Counted from the first letter of the stretch, positions 45,312 to 54,572 are shown. The stretch: 64,000 nucleotides of DNA from Phenylobacterium sp. (GCF_030680185.1 NZ_JAUXVZ010000030.1:143133-207132), one strand, 5' to 3'. Notes: a model not told the origin generated them from the sequence alone. Made by a program: numbers and translations.

Positions 45312-45640
45312 TGCCCGGTATGGCCTGGCTGGCCATCGCCATCGTCGCCGAGGTGATCGCCACCACGGCGCTGAAGGCCTCGGACGGCTTCCGCAACACC
45401 GCCCCCTCGGTGATCACCGCGGTGGGCTATTCCATCGCCTTCTGGTGCATGTCCCAGGCCATGCGCACCGTGCCCGTGGGCATCGTCTACGCCCTGTGGT
45501 CCGGCGTCGGCATCGTGCTGATCACGATCATCGCCTGGGTCCTCTACCGCCAGAACCTGGACCTGCCAGGCCTCATCGGCATCGGCCTGATCCTGGCCGG
45601 CGTGGTGGTCATCCAGGTGTTTTCCAAGGCGACGGCTTAA
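45311..45640 (+). CDS. Small multidrug resistance (SMR/EmrE-type) transporter
   Basis: A 109-residue four-helix membrane protein with the conserved glutamate E14 in the first helix (AIAIVAEVIATTALK) and the SGVGIVLITIIAW helix of EmrE/QacE. It exports cationic compounds using protons. It shares one base with tyrC, so it is translationally tied to amino-acid genes, an unexpected partner. Paired heteromeric SMR genes are not seen here. Confidence 0.9.
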   Translation: MPGMAWLAIAIVAEVIATTALKASDGFRNTAPSVITAVGYSIAFWCMSQAMRTVPVGIVYALWSGVGIVLITIIAWVLYRQNLDLPGLIGIGLILAGVVVIQVFSKATA

Positions 45641-45702
45641 GGTCGGGCGACAACCACCGAAGCGTGTAAGCTCGATCCCGCATAACGTGGGATGGAGTTC
45701 GC

Positions 45703-46386
45703 ATGTTGTCCCGTATCCTGGCGACCGTCATTTTCTCGGCCTTGGCCTCGACCGCCAGCGCCGCCGAGTTCCGATGTCTTGGCCGGGCGGAAGCCGAAGT
45801 CGGTCAAAGCGTCGAGGCCGTGATTGCGATCGCCGACGATGGGACCAGGACAGCGACCGTCTACTGGAGTCCCCGCGCCGTTCCTGAGGACTCGTTCGGC
45901 TTTGTCACCGTCGCCATCTCTCGCTCGGTCGCCGATATTCGCGCCCTGAAGCTCGGCCCGTTCACGGCCATCATCCCGGTCATCGGCGTGAAGGCGGAGG
46001 ATGCAGTGGGCGACAGCGCGGTGATGATCGCATCGACCGATCTGGTGGCGCCGGTCGCCAAGACCTGGACGCTCTTTGGCCAACTGCTTGGGCAGACCCA
46101 CGAACCGAATGGGACGGTCGCCGTGGTGGGCGGTGTGCCCTTCACCCGCGACGATGATGAGACCCGCGGGCTCGTTGAGTCCCTGGCCGGCGCACGTTCC
46201 CTCATCGTGTCGGCGCACGACATGAGGACGCTGCAGCCATACGCAAAGGGTCTCTTCTTGCTGGATGACGACGCCGCGGTTGAGGATCTGATGCGAGCCG
46301 CATTGACGACCGCCGTGAGCAAGGCCGAGACGCCATCGGCAAGCTGCGACGTGAGGCCACCCACTGCCGCGCCGCTTGCGCCCTAA
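45703..46386 (+). CDS. Exported protein of unknown function
   Basis: A 227-residue protein with a clear signal peptide (residues 1-21, ending ASTASAAE). The mature part has a VTVAISRSVADIRALKLG region and FTRDDDETRG, which look like a small alpha/beta fold, but I recognise no family. It has less GC-biased codon use than its neighbours. The ATG is 62 bases after the SMR stop. Confidence 0.6.
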   Translation: MLSRILATVIFSALASTASAAEFRCLGRAEAEVGQSVEAVIAIADDGTRTATVYWSPRAVPEDSFGFVTVAISRSVADIRALKLGPFTAIIPVIGVKAEDAVGDSAVMIASTDLVAPVAKTWTLFGQLLGQTHEPNGTVAVVGGVPFTRDDDETRGLVESLAGARSLIVSAHDMRTLQPYAKGLFLLDDDAAVEDLMRAALTTAVSKAETPSASCDVRPPTAAPLAP

Positions 46387-46462
46387 GGCCTCACCCTTGG
46401 CGCCAAGGCCCAGCATGAGGTGAGGACGAATAGCCCTCGCCTTTGGTCGCCTCCACTCCGTC

Positions 46463-46657
46463 ATGCTCGGCCTTGTGCCGAGCATCCCTGTCGAGGGCGG
46501 GCGCGAGCGTCGCGAGGGATCCTGGGCACAAGGCCCAGGATGACGTGGGAGGAAGAAGAGCCCGCTCCTTTGGTCGTCACCCTCGTGCTTGACCCGAGGG
46601 TCCATGAACACCTCGGCTGGTCCGGTGTGCATGGATGGTCGGGTCAAGCCCGACCAT
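46463..46657. repeat. Cluster of four related 23-base palindromes
   Basis: Dyads at 46463-46485, 46519-46541, 46579-46601 and 46635-46657 each have 9-base arms and a 5-base loop. Arms include ATGCTCGGC, ATCCTGGGC, ACCCTCGTG and ATGGTCGGG, and the loops are CTTGT, ACAAG, CTTGA and TCAAG, which are the same sequence in alternate orientations. They resemble the mobile intergenic palindromes of alphaproteobacteria. They fill the 311-base gap 46387-46697 and lie between convergent genes; no gene is seen there. Confidence 0.85.
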
Positions 46658-46697
46658 GACGGATGGGGGTAGGGGGAGCCTTCGCACGCCGGGGGCG

Positions 46698-49520
46698 TCA
46701 ATCCTCCGGCGCGGTGCGCCCGGGCTCGTCCGTCTTCAAGAACGCCGCCGTCGCCTCGATGGCCTCCACCAGGCCCATGCGCTGGATCTCCACCCCCGGC
46801 GGCAGGCTGGAGAACAGGCGGGTTGGCGCGGCCGCATCGAGCATGACGAAGACGCCCTTGTCGTCAGCCCTGCGGATGAGGCGGCCGAAGGCCTGGGCGA
46901 TGCGGCCCCGGGCGATGGAGTCGTCATAGCCCTTGCCGCCGAAGCGGACCCGACGGGCCTTGTGCAGGATATCGGGCCTGGGCCACGGCACCCGGTCGAA
47001 GACCAGCAGGCGCAGCGAACGGCCGGGCACATCGACCCCATCGCGCACCGCGTCGGTGCCCAGCAGGCAGGCGTCCTGCTCGGCGCGGAAGATGTCCACC
47101 AGGGCGCCGACCTCCAGCGCATCCACATGCTGGGCATAGAGGGCCAGCCCCTTGTCGGCCAGGGGGGCGGCGATGCGCTCATGCACCGCGCGCAGGCGGC
47201 GAATGGCGGTGAACAGGCCAAGGCCGCCCCCGCCGGCCGCCAGGAACAGCTCCCGCATGGCCGCGGCCACCTGGCGGGGATCGTCCTTGCCCACATCGGT
47301 GACCACGAAGGCCCGCGCATTGGTCGCGTAGTCGAAGGGCGAGGCGAGCTTCAGCGTCTTGGGCCGGTCGGGCAGGCGCGCGGCGCCGGTGCGCATCTCG
47401 GCCAGGGCGAAGGGATCATCAAGGCCCGGATCGGCCAGGGTGGCGCTGGTCACCAGCACCCCGTGGGCAGGCGCGATGACGGCGTTGGTCAGGGGCTCGG
47501 TGGGATCGACCCAGTGACGGCGGCAGGCGGCGTCCACCACCCGGCCATAGAGGAAGGTGGCGTCGAACCAGTCGACGAAGTCCGGATCGTCCTCGGCGTC
47601 CTCGTCGATGGCCCGCAGCATGGAGCGCCAGGCCGGCAGGGTCATCCGCGCGCGACGATCCAGCCCGCGCAACGCTCCTTCGATCCGCGCCCGTTCGCTG
47701 GGCCCCAGCGTCGCGGCCTCGGCGTCCAGCAGGTCTTCCAGGTGACGGGCCAGCGCCAGCAGGGGCGCCTCGATGCGGGCCAGGGCTGCAGCCGCTTCCC
47801 GAGCGGTGTCGCGCACCAGGTCGAGCGCGGGCCGCGCGGCGCACTCCATGCCCACCTCGGACGGGGCGGCCCGGGCGCGCAACTGCTCCAGCACGGCCAC
47901 CAGGAAAGCCTCGATAGCGCCGATGGGGTTCACCTCGCCGGTGGCGGGCGCAATACGACCAGACCAGCCCTCGCCGGGCAGGGCGGCGGCGGCCTGCAGG
48001 GCGGCCAGCAGGGCGCGCTTGGCCTCATCGGCGTCGCCCAGCACGTCCATCAGCCGGGCCTCAAGCCCCCGCCCCCGGCGGCCGCGACCCTCCGGCCCCC
48101 GCAGCCAGCGGCGCAGCTCGGCGGACTCCGCGCCGGAGATGGCGGCGGAGAAGGCGCTGTCGGCGGCCTCGAACAGATGGTGGCCCTCGTCGAACACCAG
48201 GCGCTTCAGATGCGCGGTCTCGCTGTCGGCCTTGGAGCCCCGGGCCGCACGTGCGCCGTCAAAGGCCGCCTGGGTCAAAACGAGCGCATGGTTGGCGATC
48301 ACCAGGTCGGCGCGCCGTGAGCCGCGGATGGCCTTCTCTACGAAACAGGTCCGATAGTGCGGACAGCCGGCGTGGACGCACTCGCCCCGGCGATCCACCA
48401 GATTGGCGGCCGAGGCCTGCATCGGCGTGGGCAGCCCAAACAGGGTCGGCAGCCAGGCGGGAAAATCGCCGCCGGTCATGTCCCCGTCCCGCGTCGCCCG
48501 GGCCCAGCGGGCGGCCAGCGTCAGGCCCACCAGGTCGCCATTGCCCAGCTGGGCGGCGTTGACCGCGTCCTGCAGGTTCAAGAGGCAGAGATAGTTTTCC
48601 CGACCCTTTCGGACCACCGCCTTGCGGGCGCGGGTCTTCTCATCGGGATAGATGGCGTGGCTCTCGCGCTCGATCTGCCGCTGCAGGGCGCGGGTATAGG
48701 TCGAGACCCAGACCGCCGGCCCATTGGCCTCGGCCCAGAGCGAGGCCGGCGCGAGGTAGCCCATGGTCTTGCCGATGCCGGTGCCGGCCTCGGCCAGCAT
48801 CATCCGCGGCTCGCCCTCCTTGTCCCGGGGCTGGAAGGCGTAGGCGGCTTCGGTGGCGAACTCCGCCTGGGAAGGACGGGCTTCGTCGAGACCCGCCCGA
48901 TGCAGCAGCTCCGACAACCGCAGGGCGGCCTCAGGCCCTGCGATCGGGCGAGAGCCGGCCTCGCCGGGCGGGGCCTGGTCTTCCCACTCCGGAATGCGGC
49001 TCCAAACATCGAGCCCCGAACCGCGAAAGGCGTTGCCCACCGGCGCAGAGCGCAGGGCGCCGATCACCGCCGCCCCCCAGGCCCAGCCGGCCCGCGCCAG
49101 GGTTTCGGCCTGGGCCAGGGCCTCCTCCCGATTGGGCTGCGGCGTGCGGGCCAGTTCCTCCAGCAGCAGCAGGCAGGCCTGGCGCAGGGCGCGCGCCTGG
49201 GCTGGCGCGCCCTTGGGCTCAGGCAGACCGAGCGTCTGGGCGAGGCCCGCGGCCGAGGGCGCGCAGAACTTCGCCGGCCGCACGAAGGCGAACAGCTCCA
49301 GGGCGTCGAAGGTGCGCGGGCTGCGCGGCGGCGGATGCAGGGCCAGCCGCCTTGCGGTCATGGCCGCATGGGCCACCAGGACCGGGCCGCGCTCGAACAG
49401 GTCGCGGGCGTCGGGCGCCCGCAGAGCCTCGGCCCGCTCGGCGTCGGCCGCGCCGGCGCGGGGTCCCGGCAGGACCACCAGGGCCGGCGCCAGATCGAGG
49501 GCGGGGGAAAGCGCGTTCAC
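46698..49520 (-). CDS. DinG/XPD-type iron-sulfur DNA helicase with an N-terminal dead exonuclease-like domain
   Basis: A 940-residue superfamily 2 helicase. Walker A is EAGTGIGKT (about residue 255), and the DEAH-type box reads DEGHH. Four cysteines (in YLCLL, GECVHAG, AGCPHYR and RTCFVEK) form the XPD/DinG iron-sulfur pocket. The first 120 residues look like a DnaQ-fold domain, but its catalytic Asp/Glu motifs are missing (LVVLPGPRAG in place of the DxETTG motif, VAHAAMT in place of HN-FD). I chose the GTG at 49520 because it has AGGAG 11 bases upstream; a longer frame to 49646 runs into the divergent helicase gene. It is probably involved in DNA repair or processing. Confidence 0.85.
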   Translation of the reverse strand: MNALSPALDLAPALVVLPGPRAGAADAERAEALRAPDARDLFERGPVLVAHAAMTARRLALHPPPRSPRTFDALELFAFVRPAKFCAPSAAGLAQTLGLPEPKGAPAQARALRQACLLLLEELARTPQPNREEALAQAETLARAGWAWGAAVIGALRSAPVGNAFRGSGLDVWSRIPEWEDQAPPGEAGSRPIAGPEAALRLSELLHRAGLDEARPSQAEFATEAAYAFQPRDKEGEPRMMLAEAGTGIGKTMGYLAPASLWAEANGPAVWVSTYTRALQRQIERESHAIYPDEKTRARKAVVRKGRENYLCLLNLQDAVNAAQLGNGDLVGLTLAARWARATRDGDMTGGDFPAWLPTLFGLPTPMQASAANLVDRRGECVHAGCPHYRTCFVEKAIRGSRRADLVIANHALVLTQAAFDGARAARGSKADSETAHLKRLVFDEGHHLFEAADSAFSAAISGAESAELRRWLRGPEGRGRRGRGLEARLMDVLGDADEAKRALLAALQAAAALPGEGWSGRIAPATGEVNPIGAIEAFLVAVLEQLRARAAPSEVGMECAARPALDLVRDTAREAAAALARIEAPLLALARHLEDLLDAEAATLGPSERARIEGALRGLDRRARMTLPAWRSMLRAIDEDAEDDPDFVDWFDATFLYGRVVDAACRRHWVDPTEPLTNAVIAPAHGVLVTSATLADPGLDDPFALAEMRTGAARLPDRPKTLKLASPFDYATNARAFVVTDVGKDDPRQVAAAMRELFLAAGGGGLGLFTAIRRLRAVHERIAAPLADKGLALYAQHVDALEVGALVDIFRAEQDACLLGTDAVRDGVDVPGRSLRLLVFDRVPWPRPDILHKARRVRFGGKGYDDSIARGRIAQAFGRLIRRADDKGVFVMLDAAAPTRLFSSLPPGVEIQRMGLVEAIEATAAFLKTDEPGRTAPED

Positions 49521-49581
49521 CTCGCGACTCCTAGCGGGATTTGCCGTGAAACGGAACGGGAACATGTTATGAGACAGGTCT

Positions 49582-52059
49582 ATGGCTGAAGACGCCGCCC
49601 TCCCCGCAGACCTGTTGCCGGCCGCCTTTGCCGACTGGTTCGCCACGCGCGGCTGGGCGCCGCGGGCCCATCAGCTGGAGATGGTGGCCCGCGCCCGGGC
49701 GGGTCGTGACGCTCTGCTGATCGCGCCGACCGGCGGGGGCAAGACGCTCGCCGGCTTCCTGCCCAGCCTGATCGAACTTTCGCAGCGACCGCCGGCCAAT
49801 ACGCCGCGGGGGATCCACACCCTCTATATCTCGCCGCTGAAGGCCCTGGCCGTGGATGTGGAGCGCAATCTGGCCACGCCGATCCGCGAGATGGGCCTCT
49901 CCATCGTGGCGGAATCCCGCACCGGCGATACGGGCGCGGCCCGGCGCCAGCGCCAGCGGGTGAAGCCGCCGGACATCCTGCTGACCACGCCCGAGCAGCT
50001 GGCCCTGTTCTGCGCCTGGGAAGGAGCGCGGGCCTATTTCGAGGATCTGTCCTGCATCATCCTGGACGAGATCCACACCCTGCATTCCACGAAGCGCGGC
50101 GACCTACTGGCTCTGGACATCGCTCGGCTGCAGACCTTCAGCCCCAGGCTGCGCCGGGTCGGCCTGTCGGCGACGGTGGACGATCCCGACGTCATCCGCC
50201 GGTGGATGGGCTTTCATGCCGGCGAGGGCGATGGCGCGCCGCCGGCGGTCGATCTGGTGCTTGGCCCGGCCGGCACGCCGCCCATCGTCGATGTGCTGCT
50301 GTCGGAAGGCCGCGTGCCCTGGGCCGGCCACACCGCCCAGCACGCAATGGCCGAGGTCTATGAGGTCATCAAGAAGGCCAGGACGGCGCTGGTTTTCGTC
50401 AACACCCGCTTCCAGGCCGAGTTCGCCTTCCAGGAGCTGTGGCGGCTGAACGAGGACGCCCTGCCCATCGCCCTGCACCACGGCTCGCTGGCCGCCGAGC
50501 AGCGGCGCCGCGTGGAGGCGGCCATGGCGCGGGGGGAGCTGCGCGCCGTGGTCTGCACCTCGACGCTCGACCTCGGCATCGATTGGGGCGACGTGGACCT
50601 CGTCATCCAGCTCGCCTCGCCCAAGGGCGCCTCACGTATGGTGCAGCGGATCGGCCGGGCCAATCACCGGATGGACGAGGCCAGTCGCGCCCTGTTCGTG
50701 CCGGCCAACCGCTTCGAGATGCTGGAATGCCAGGCCGCCCGGGAGGCCATCGCCGAGAACCGCTTCGACGGCGATCCGCCGAGGGTGGGCGCTTTGGACA
50801 TCCTGGCGCAGCACGTCATGGGCTGCGCCTGCTCCGAACCGTTCGATGCGCTCGCCCTCTATGACGAGATCCGCACCTCAGGACCCTATCGGGCGCTGGC
50901 CTGGGAGGACTTCGAGCAGGTGGTCGATTTCGTCTCCACCGGCGGCTATGCGCTTAGGGCCTATGACCGGTTCCGGCGGATCGTGAAGGGTCAGGACGGA
51001 CTGTGGCGAGCGCGCAACGCCGACACCATCCTGCGCCATCGCCTGAATGTCGGGGCCATTCTCTCGCCGGCCGTGCTCAGCGTCCGCCTGGCTGGCCGGG
51101 GCGGACGCGCCGGCCGCAAGATCGGCGAGGTGGAGGAAGGCTATCTGGAGGCCCTGGAGCCAGGCGACACCTTCATCTTCGCCGGTCAGGTCTGGCGGCT
51201 AATGGGCGTGAGCGCCCTCGATGTGCTGGTGACCCCGGCCCCGGCCAGCGATCCCAAGCTGCCCTCCTGGGGCGGGTCGAAGTTTGCGCTGTCCACCTTT
51301 CTGGCCAAGCGGGTGCGCGAGCTGATGTTCGACCAGAGCCACTGGGCGGTGCTGCCGGCCGATGTGCGCGAATGGCTGGAGCTGCAGCGGGACCGCTCGC
51401 TGATCCCGGCCGAGGACGAGATGCTGGTGGAGACCTTCCCACGGGGGAAGCGCCACTTCATGGTTTGCTATCCCTTTGAAGGCCGGCTGGCCCACACCAC
51501 GCTGGCCATGCTGATGACCAGGCGGCTGGAGCGGATGGGCGCCGCGCCGCTGGGCTTTGTCTGCAACGACTATGCGCTGGCCGTCTGGTCGCTCAATCCC
51601 ATGGACGGGGTCGATCTCGACGCCCTGTTCGCCCAGGACATGCTCGGCGACGATCTCGAGGACTGGCTGGCCGAGAGCTACATGATGAAGCGGTCGTTCA
51701 AGGGCTGCGCCATCCTGGCTGGCCTGATCGAGCGACGCTTTCCCGGGGCCGAGAAGTCCGGGCGGCAGGTCACCTTCTCGGCCGACCTCGTCTATGACGT
51801 CCTGCGCCGGCACGAGCCCGATCACCTGTTGTTGCGCTGCGCCCGGGAGGAGGCGGCCACGGGCCTTATCGACGTGGCCCGCGTGGGCCATATGCTGGCC
51901 CGTATCCAGGGCAAGATTCGCCACGCCGTCCTCGACCACCTCTCGCCCTTTTCGGTCCCCATGCTGCTGGAGATCGGCAAGGAGCGCGTACCAGGGGCGG
52001 CCGGCGAGATGATCCTGGCCGAAGCCGCCGAAGACCTGATCGCCGAAGCCAGTTCATGA
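49582..52059 (+). CDS. Ligase-associated DEXH-box helicase (Lhr-like)
   Basis: An 825-residue superfamily 2 helicase with Walker A APTGGGKT, DEIH box in LDEIHTLHSTKRG, SATVDD motif III and QRIGRANHRMDEASRA motif VI. The C-terminal half has the Lhr-type WH and beta-barrel regions. It matches the family found beside PdeM in the ligase-associated DNA damage module. The ATG follows GACAGGTCT and is 61 bases from the divergent helicase start. Its stop overlaps the PdeM start. Confidence 0.9.
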   Translation: MAEDAALPADLLPAAFADWFATRGWAPRAHQLEMVARARAGRDALLIAPTGGGKTLAGFLPSLIELSQRPPANTPRGIHTLYISPLKALAVDVERNLATPIREMGLSIVAESRTGDTGAARRQRQRVKPPDILLTTPEQLALFCAWEGARAYFEDLSCIILDEIHTLHSTKRGDLLALDIARLQTFSPRLRRVGLSATVDDPDVIRRWMGFHAGEGDGAPPAVDLVLGPAGTPPIVDVLLSEGRVPWAGHTAQHAMAEVYEVIKKARTALVFVNTRFQAEFAFQELWRLNEDALPIALHHGSLAAEQRRRVEAAMARGELRAVVCTSTLDLGIDWGDVDLVIQLASPKGASRMVQRIGRANHRMDEASRALFVPANRFEMLECQAAREAIAENRFDGDPPRVGALDILAQHVMGCACSEPFDALALYDEIRTSGPYRALAWEDFEQVVDFVSTGGYALRAYDRFRRIVKGQDGLWRARNADTILRHRLNVGAILSPAVLSVRLAGRGGRAGRKIGEVEEGYLEALEPGDTFIFAGQVWRLMGVSALDVLVTPAPASDPKLPSWGGSKFALSTFLAKRVRELMFDQSHWAVLPADVREWLELQRDRSLIPAEDEMLVETFPRGKRHFMVCYPFEGRLAHTTLAMLMTRRLERMGAAPLGFVCNDYALAVWSLNPMDGVDLDALFAQDMLGDDLEDWLAESYMMKRSFKGCAILAGLIERRFPGAEKSGRQVTFSADLVYDVLRRHEPDHLLLRCAREEAATGLIDVARVGHMLARIQGKIRHAVLDHLSPFSVPMLLEIGKERVPGAAGEMILAEAAEDLIAEASS

Positions 52060-52793
52060 CCGCCCTCGCCCGCCAAACCGCCCCTGCCCCCTACGCCTTC
52101 GCCCAGAGCCCCTGCGGCGGGCTGGAGATGGAGATCATGGGCGCGGCCCTGCGCATGCGCGCGTCCGGCGCCCTGCTCGACCTTGCGCACCAGGCCCTGA
52201 TCGTCGCCGACCTGCACTTCGAGAAGGGCTCGGCCTACGGGATGCGTGGCCAGTTCCTGCCCCCCTATGACACCCGCGACACCCTTGATCGCCTGGAGGC
52301 CGAGGTGGCGGCGCTTGAGCCGCGGGTGGTGATCTTCCTGGGCGACAGCTTCCACGACGGCCGAGCCGAGGATCGCCTGTCGCCCGATGACGCCGCAAGA
52401 CTGGTGGCGTTGGCTCAGGGCCGCACCCTGATCTGGCTGGTGGGCAATCACGACGCCGACGGTCCCCGCCGCCTGCCCGGCCAGGTGGTCGACACCATGA
52501 CCCTGGGCGGCCTCGTCCTGCGGCACGAGCCGGAAGCCGGCGATCAGCCCGGCGAGCTGTCGGGGCATCTGCATCCCTGCGCCCGCGTCAGTTCGGGCCG
52601 GGGCACGGTGCGCCGCCGCTGCTTCGCCACCGACGGGACGCGAATGATCCTGCCGGCCTTTGGCGCCTATGCCGGAGGGCTGAACCTGAAGGACGCGGCC
52701 TTTTCCGGCCTGTTCAGCCGCCCGCCCCTGGCCGGCGCCCTGGGGCGCGACCGGGTCCATGCGGTGGGCTGGCGCTCCCTGACCGGCGATTGA
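52056..52793 (+). CDS. pdeM: Ligase-associated DNA damage response endonuclease PdeM
   Basis: A 245-residue metallophosphoesterase. Metal ligands are seen in VADLHFEKGS, FLGDSFHDGR, VGNHDADG and SGHLHPCAR. It is the PdeM family (ligase-associated module), a phosphoesterase acting on DNA. It overlaps the helicase by four bases, so both are made from one message. The ATP-dependent ligase and the exonuclease that usually complete the module are not in this window. Confidence 0.9.
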   Translation: MTALARQTAPAPYAFAQSPCGGLEMEIMGAALRMRASGALLDLAHQALIVADLHFEKGSAYGMRGQFLPPYDTRDTLDRLEAEVAALEPRVVIFLGDSFHDGRAEDRLSPDDAARLVALAQGRTLIWLVGNHDADGPRRLPGQVVDTMTLGGLVLRHEPEAGDQPGELSGHLHPCARVSSGRGTVRRRCFATDGTRMILPAFGAYAGGLNLKDAAFSGLFSRPPLAGALGRDRVHAVGWRSLTGD

Positions 52794-52803
52794 CCAGCCT
52801 GGG

Positions 52804-53586
52804 CTACCGCCTGCGGAAGACCACCGAGGCCAGCCAGCCCGACAGCAGGGCGATAAGCACCGAGACGACGCCGTACATCCACGGCCGCTCATTGGCGAAC
52901 AGGAAGAGCCAGCGCTCCAACCCCGCCTTCTCCACGGTGATGGTCCGGGCGCGACGGGAGACCGGCTCGCCGTCCTGGAAGAGGATGATCTCGGTCTGGT
53001 ACTCGCCGATGGGCGCCGAGGTGGGCAGGTCGATCTCGGCGCGGAACAGGCCGCGATCGACGAAGCGGACCCCCTCATGATCGGTGGCGTAGAGATTGGC
53101 GCTTTCCTTCAGGCGGATGACCGCCCGTCGCCACTCGAGGTAGTCGCCGCCCAACCGGCTGACCACCACGTCGCGGACCCCATAGCTGGTCTCGATCCGC
53201 TCTTCTTCCGGGGCGTTCATCGGCAGGTGGTCGATGCCGGCGCCCAGGCGGCGCAGGGTCGAGAAGCTGGCGATCTCGGTCAGCGGGCGCGATGACGCGG
53301 CCATGTAGAAGCCCGGCGCGCCTTCGAAGACTACGGGCCTGGAATTGATCCACAGGCCGGCCACCCGCACCTTGCGCGCGATGCGGATCGGCTGGTCTGG
53401 CCCGCGCACGATGACCACCACGTCCGACGGGCGGGTCTCGGGATCGAACACCGCCCCATAAAGGACGATCTGGGCGCCGGAAAAGGCCGAGGTGACCCGC
53501 ACATTGGCGTCGGTTAGGGCCGCCGACACCGAGGGCCCAGGCTCGGGCACGAAGATGTCCGGGGGCGGAATGGCGGGCGTGACCAT
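52804..53586 (-). CDS. TIGR02186-family membrane-anchored protein
   Basis: A 260-residue protein with an extended soluble region followed by a single C-terminal membrane helix (about 235-254). It starts MVTPAIPPPDIFVPEPG and contains VDRGLFRAEIDLPTSAPIGEY, the profile of the TIGR02186 family that always follows a TauE/SafE permease in alphaproteobacteria. Its start codon shares a base with the stop of the permease (TAATG), so I placed it at 53586 and not in the longer frame upstream. It probably assists the permease; the mechanism is unknown. Confidence 0.85.
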   Translation of the reverse strand: MVTPAIPPPDIFVPEPGPSVSAALTDANVRVTSAFSGAQIVLYGAVFDPETRPSDVVVIVRGPDQPIRIARKVRVAGLWINSRPVVFEGAPGFYMAASSRPLTEIASFSTLRRLGAGIDHLPMNAPEEERIETSYGVRDVVVSRLGGDYLEWRRAVIRLKESANLYATDHEGVRFVDRGLFRAEIDLPTSAPIGEYQTEIILFQDGEPVSRRARTITVEKAGLERWLFLFANERPWMYGVVSVLIALLSGWLASVVFRRR

Positions 53587-54506
53587 TACTTGCCGCTCCC
53601 CACCAGAATGAAGGGATCTTCGGGCGTGATGAACAGGCCCAGCCCCATCTGCAAGCCCATGATCAGCACGATCAGGCCCAGCAGGGCGCGGAGTTCCTCG
53701 GCGCGGAACCGGGACGAGGCCCGCGCGCCGAACTGGGCGCCCAGCACGCCGCCGAGCAGCAGCAGGGTGGCCAGAACGATATCCACTGACTGGTTGCGCC
53801 CGGCCTGCAGGACGCTGGCGAGCGAGGTGGTGATGATGATCTGGAACAGGCTGGTGCCGACGACCACGCCGGCCGGCATGCGCAGGATATAGACCATGGC
53901 CGGCACCAGGATGAAGCCGCCGCCGACCCCCATGATGGCTGAGAGAATGCCGACGAACACCCCCAGGACCACTGGCGGAATGATGCTGATATAGAGCCTG
54001 GAGCGGGGGAAGCGGACCTTGAACGGCAGGCCATAGAGCCAGATCGGCCGGCGGTCTCGCCGCTTGGTCGACACCTGGCCGCGACGCTGACGCAGGACCG
54101 AACCCAGGGACTCCACCAGCATCAATCCGCCGATGAGGCCCAGAAAGATCAGGTACGAGAGCGAAACGACGAGCTCGGCCTGGCCGAGCAGCCGCAGCCA
54201 CCGGAACACCTCCACCCCCAACAGGGCGCCGACGGCGCCGCCGCCGGCCATGACCCCGCCCATGCGGAAGTCCACCTGGCGCTTGCGGCTGTACGAGATG
54301 ACGCTGGAGGCCGAAGAGGCCGCCACGTGGTTGGCCTCGCTGGCCACGGCGACCACCGGGGGAATGCCCATCCACAACAGGATCGGCGTCATCAGGAAGC
54401 CGCCGCCGATGCCGAACAGGCCGGAGATGAATCCCACCACCGCCCCGAGCAGCACGAGAATCCCGGCGTTCACCGAGACCTCTGCTATGGGCAGGTAGAT
54501 ATCCAC
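53586..54506 (-). CDS. TauE/SafE-family sulfite/organosulfonate exporter
   Basis: A 306-residue permease with about eight hydrophobic helices. The GAVVGFISGLFGIGGGFLMTPILLWMG block in the first helix pair and the repeat SAIMGVGGGFILVPAMVY in the second half are the COG0730 signatures. Such proteins carry sulfite, sulfoacetate or other sulfonates across the inner membrane. It is coupled to the TIGR02186 gene and lies just downstream of podJ, on the same strand, by 66 bases. Confidence 0.9.
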   Translation of the reverse strand: MDIYLPIAEVSVNAGILVLLGAVVGFISGLFGIGGGFLMTPILLWMGIPPVVAVASEANHVAASSASSVISYSRKRQVDFRMGGVMAGGGAVGALLGVEVFRWLRLLGQAELVVSLSYLIFLGLIGGLMLVESLGSVLRQRRGQVSTKRRDRRPIWLYGLPFKVRFPRSRLYISIIPPVVLGVFVGILSAIMGVGGGFILVPAMVYILRMPAGVVVGTSLFQIIITTSLASVLQAGRNQSVDIVLATLLLLGGVLGAQFGARASSRFRAEELRALLGLIVLIMGLQMGLGLFITPEDPFILVGSGK

Positions 54507-54572
54507 GCCTTTAGCGCCTCACATAAGAACGACGGCGCAGTGCGCCCGGCAGGTCGGGCCGATGCGGGCGGC

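Noticed and set aside
46463..46657. CRISPR-like array
   Set aside because: Repeats are palindromic, differ in arm sequence and alternate in orientation, with no constant repeat and no cas genes.
46420..46659. A 79-residue frame in the repeat cluster
   Set aside because: It consists of the palindromic repeats themselves and has no ribosome-binding site.
48357..49589. A 410-residue plus-strand frame inside the DinG-type helicase
   Set aside because: It is antisense to a helicase with intact motifs and iron-sulfur cysteines and has no homology I recognise.
53587..54375. Upstream extension of the TIGR02186 frame
   Set aside because: That part overlaps the TauE gene in another phase and is low complexity; the TAATG junction marks the true start.
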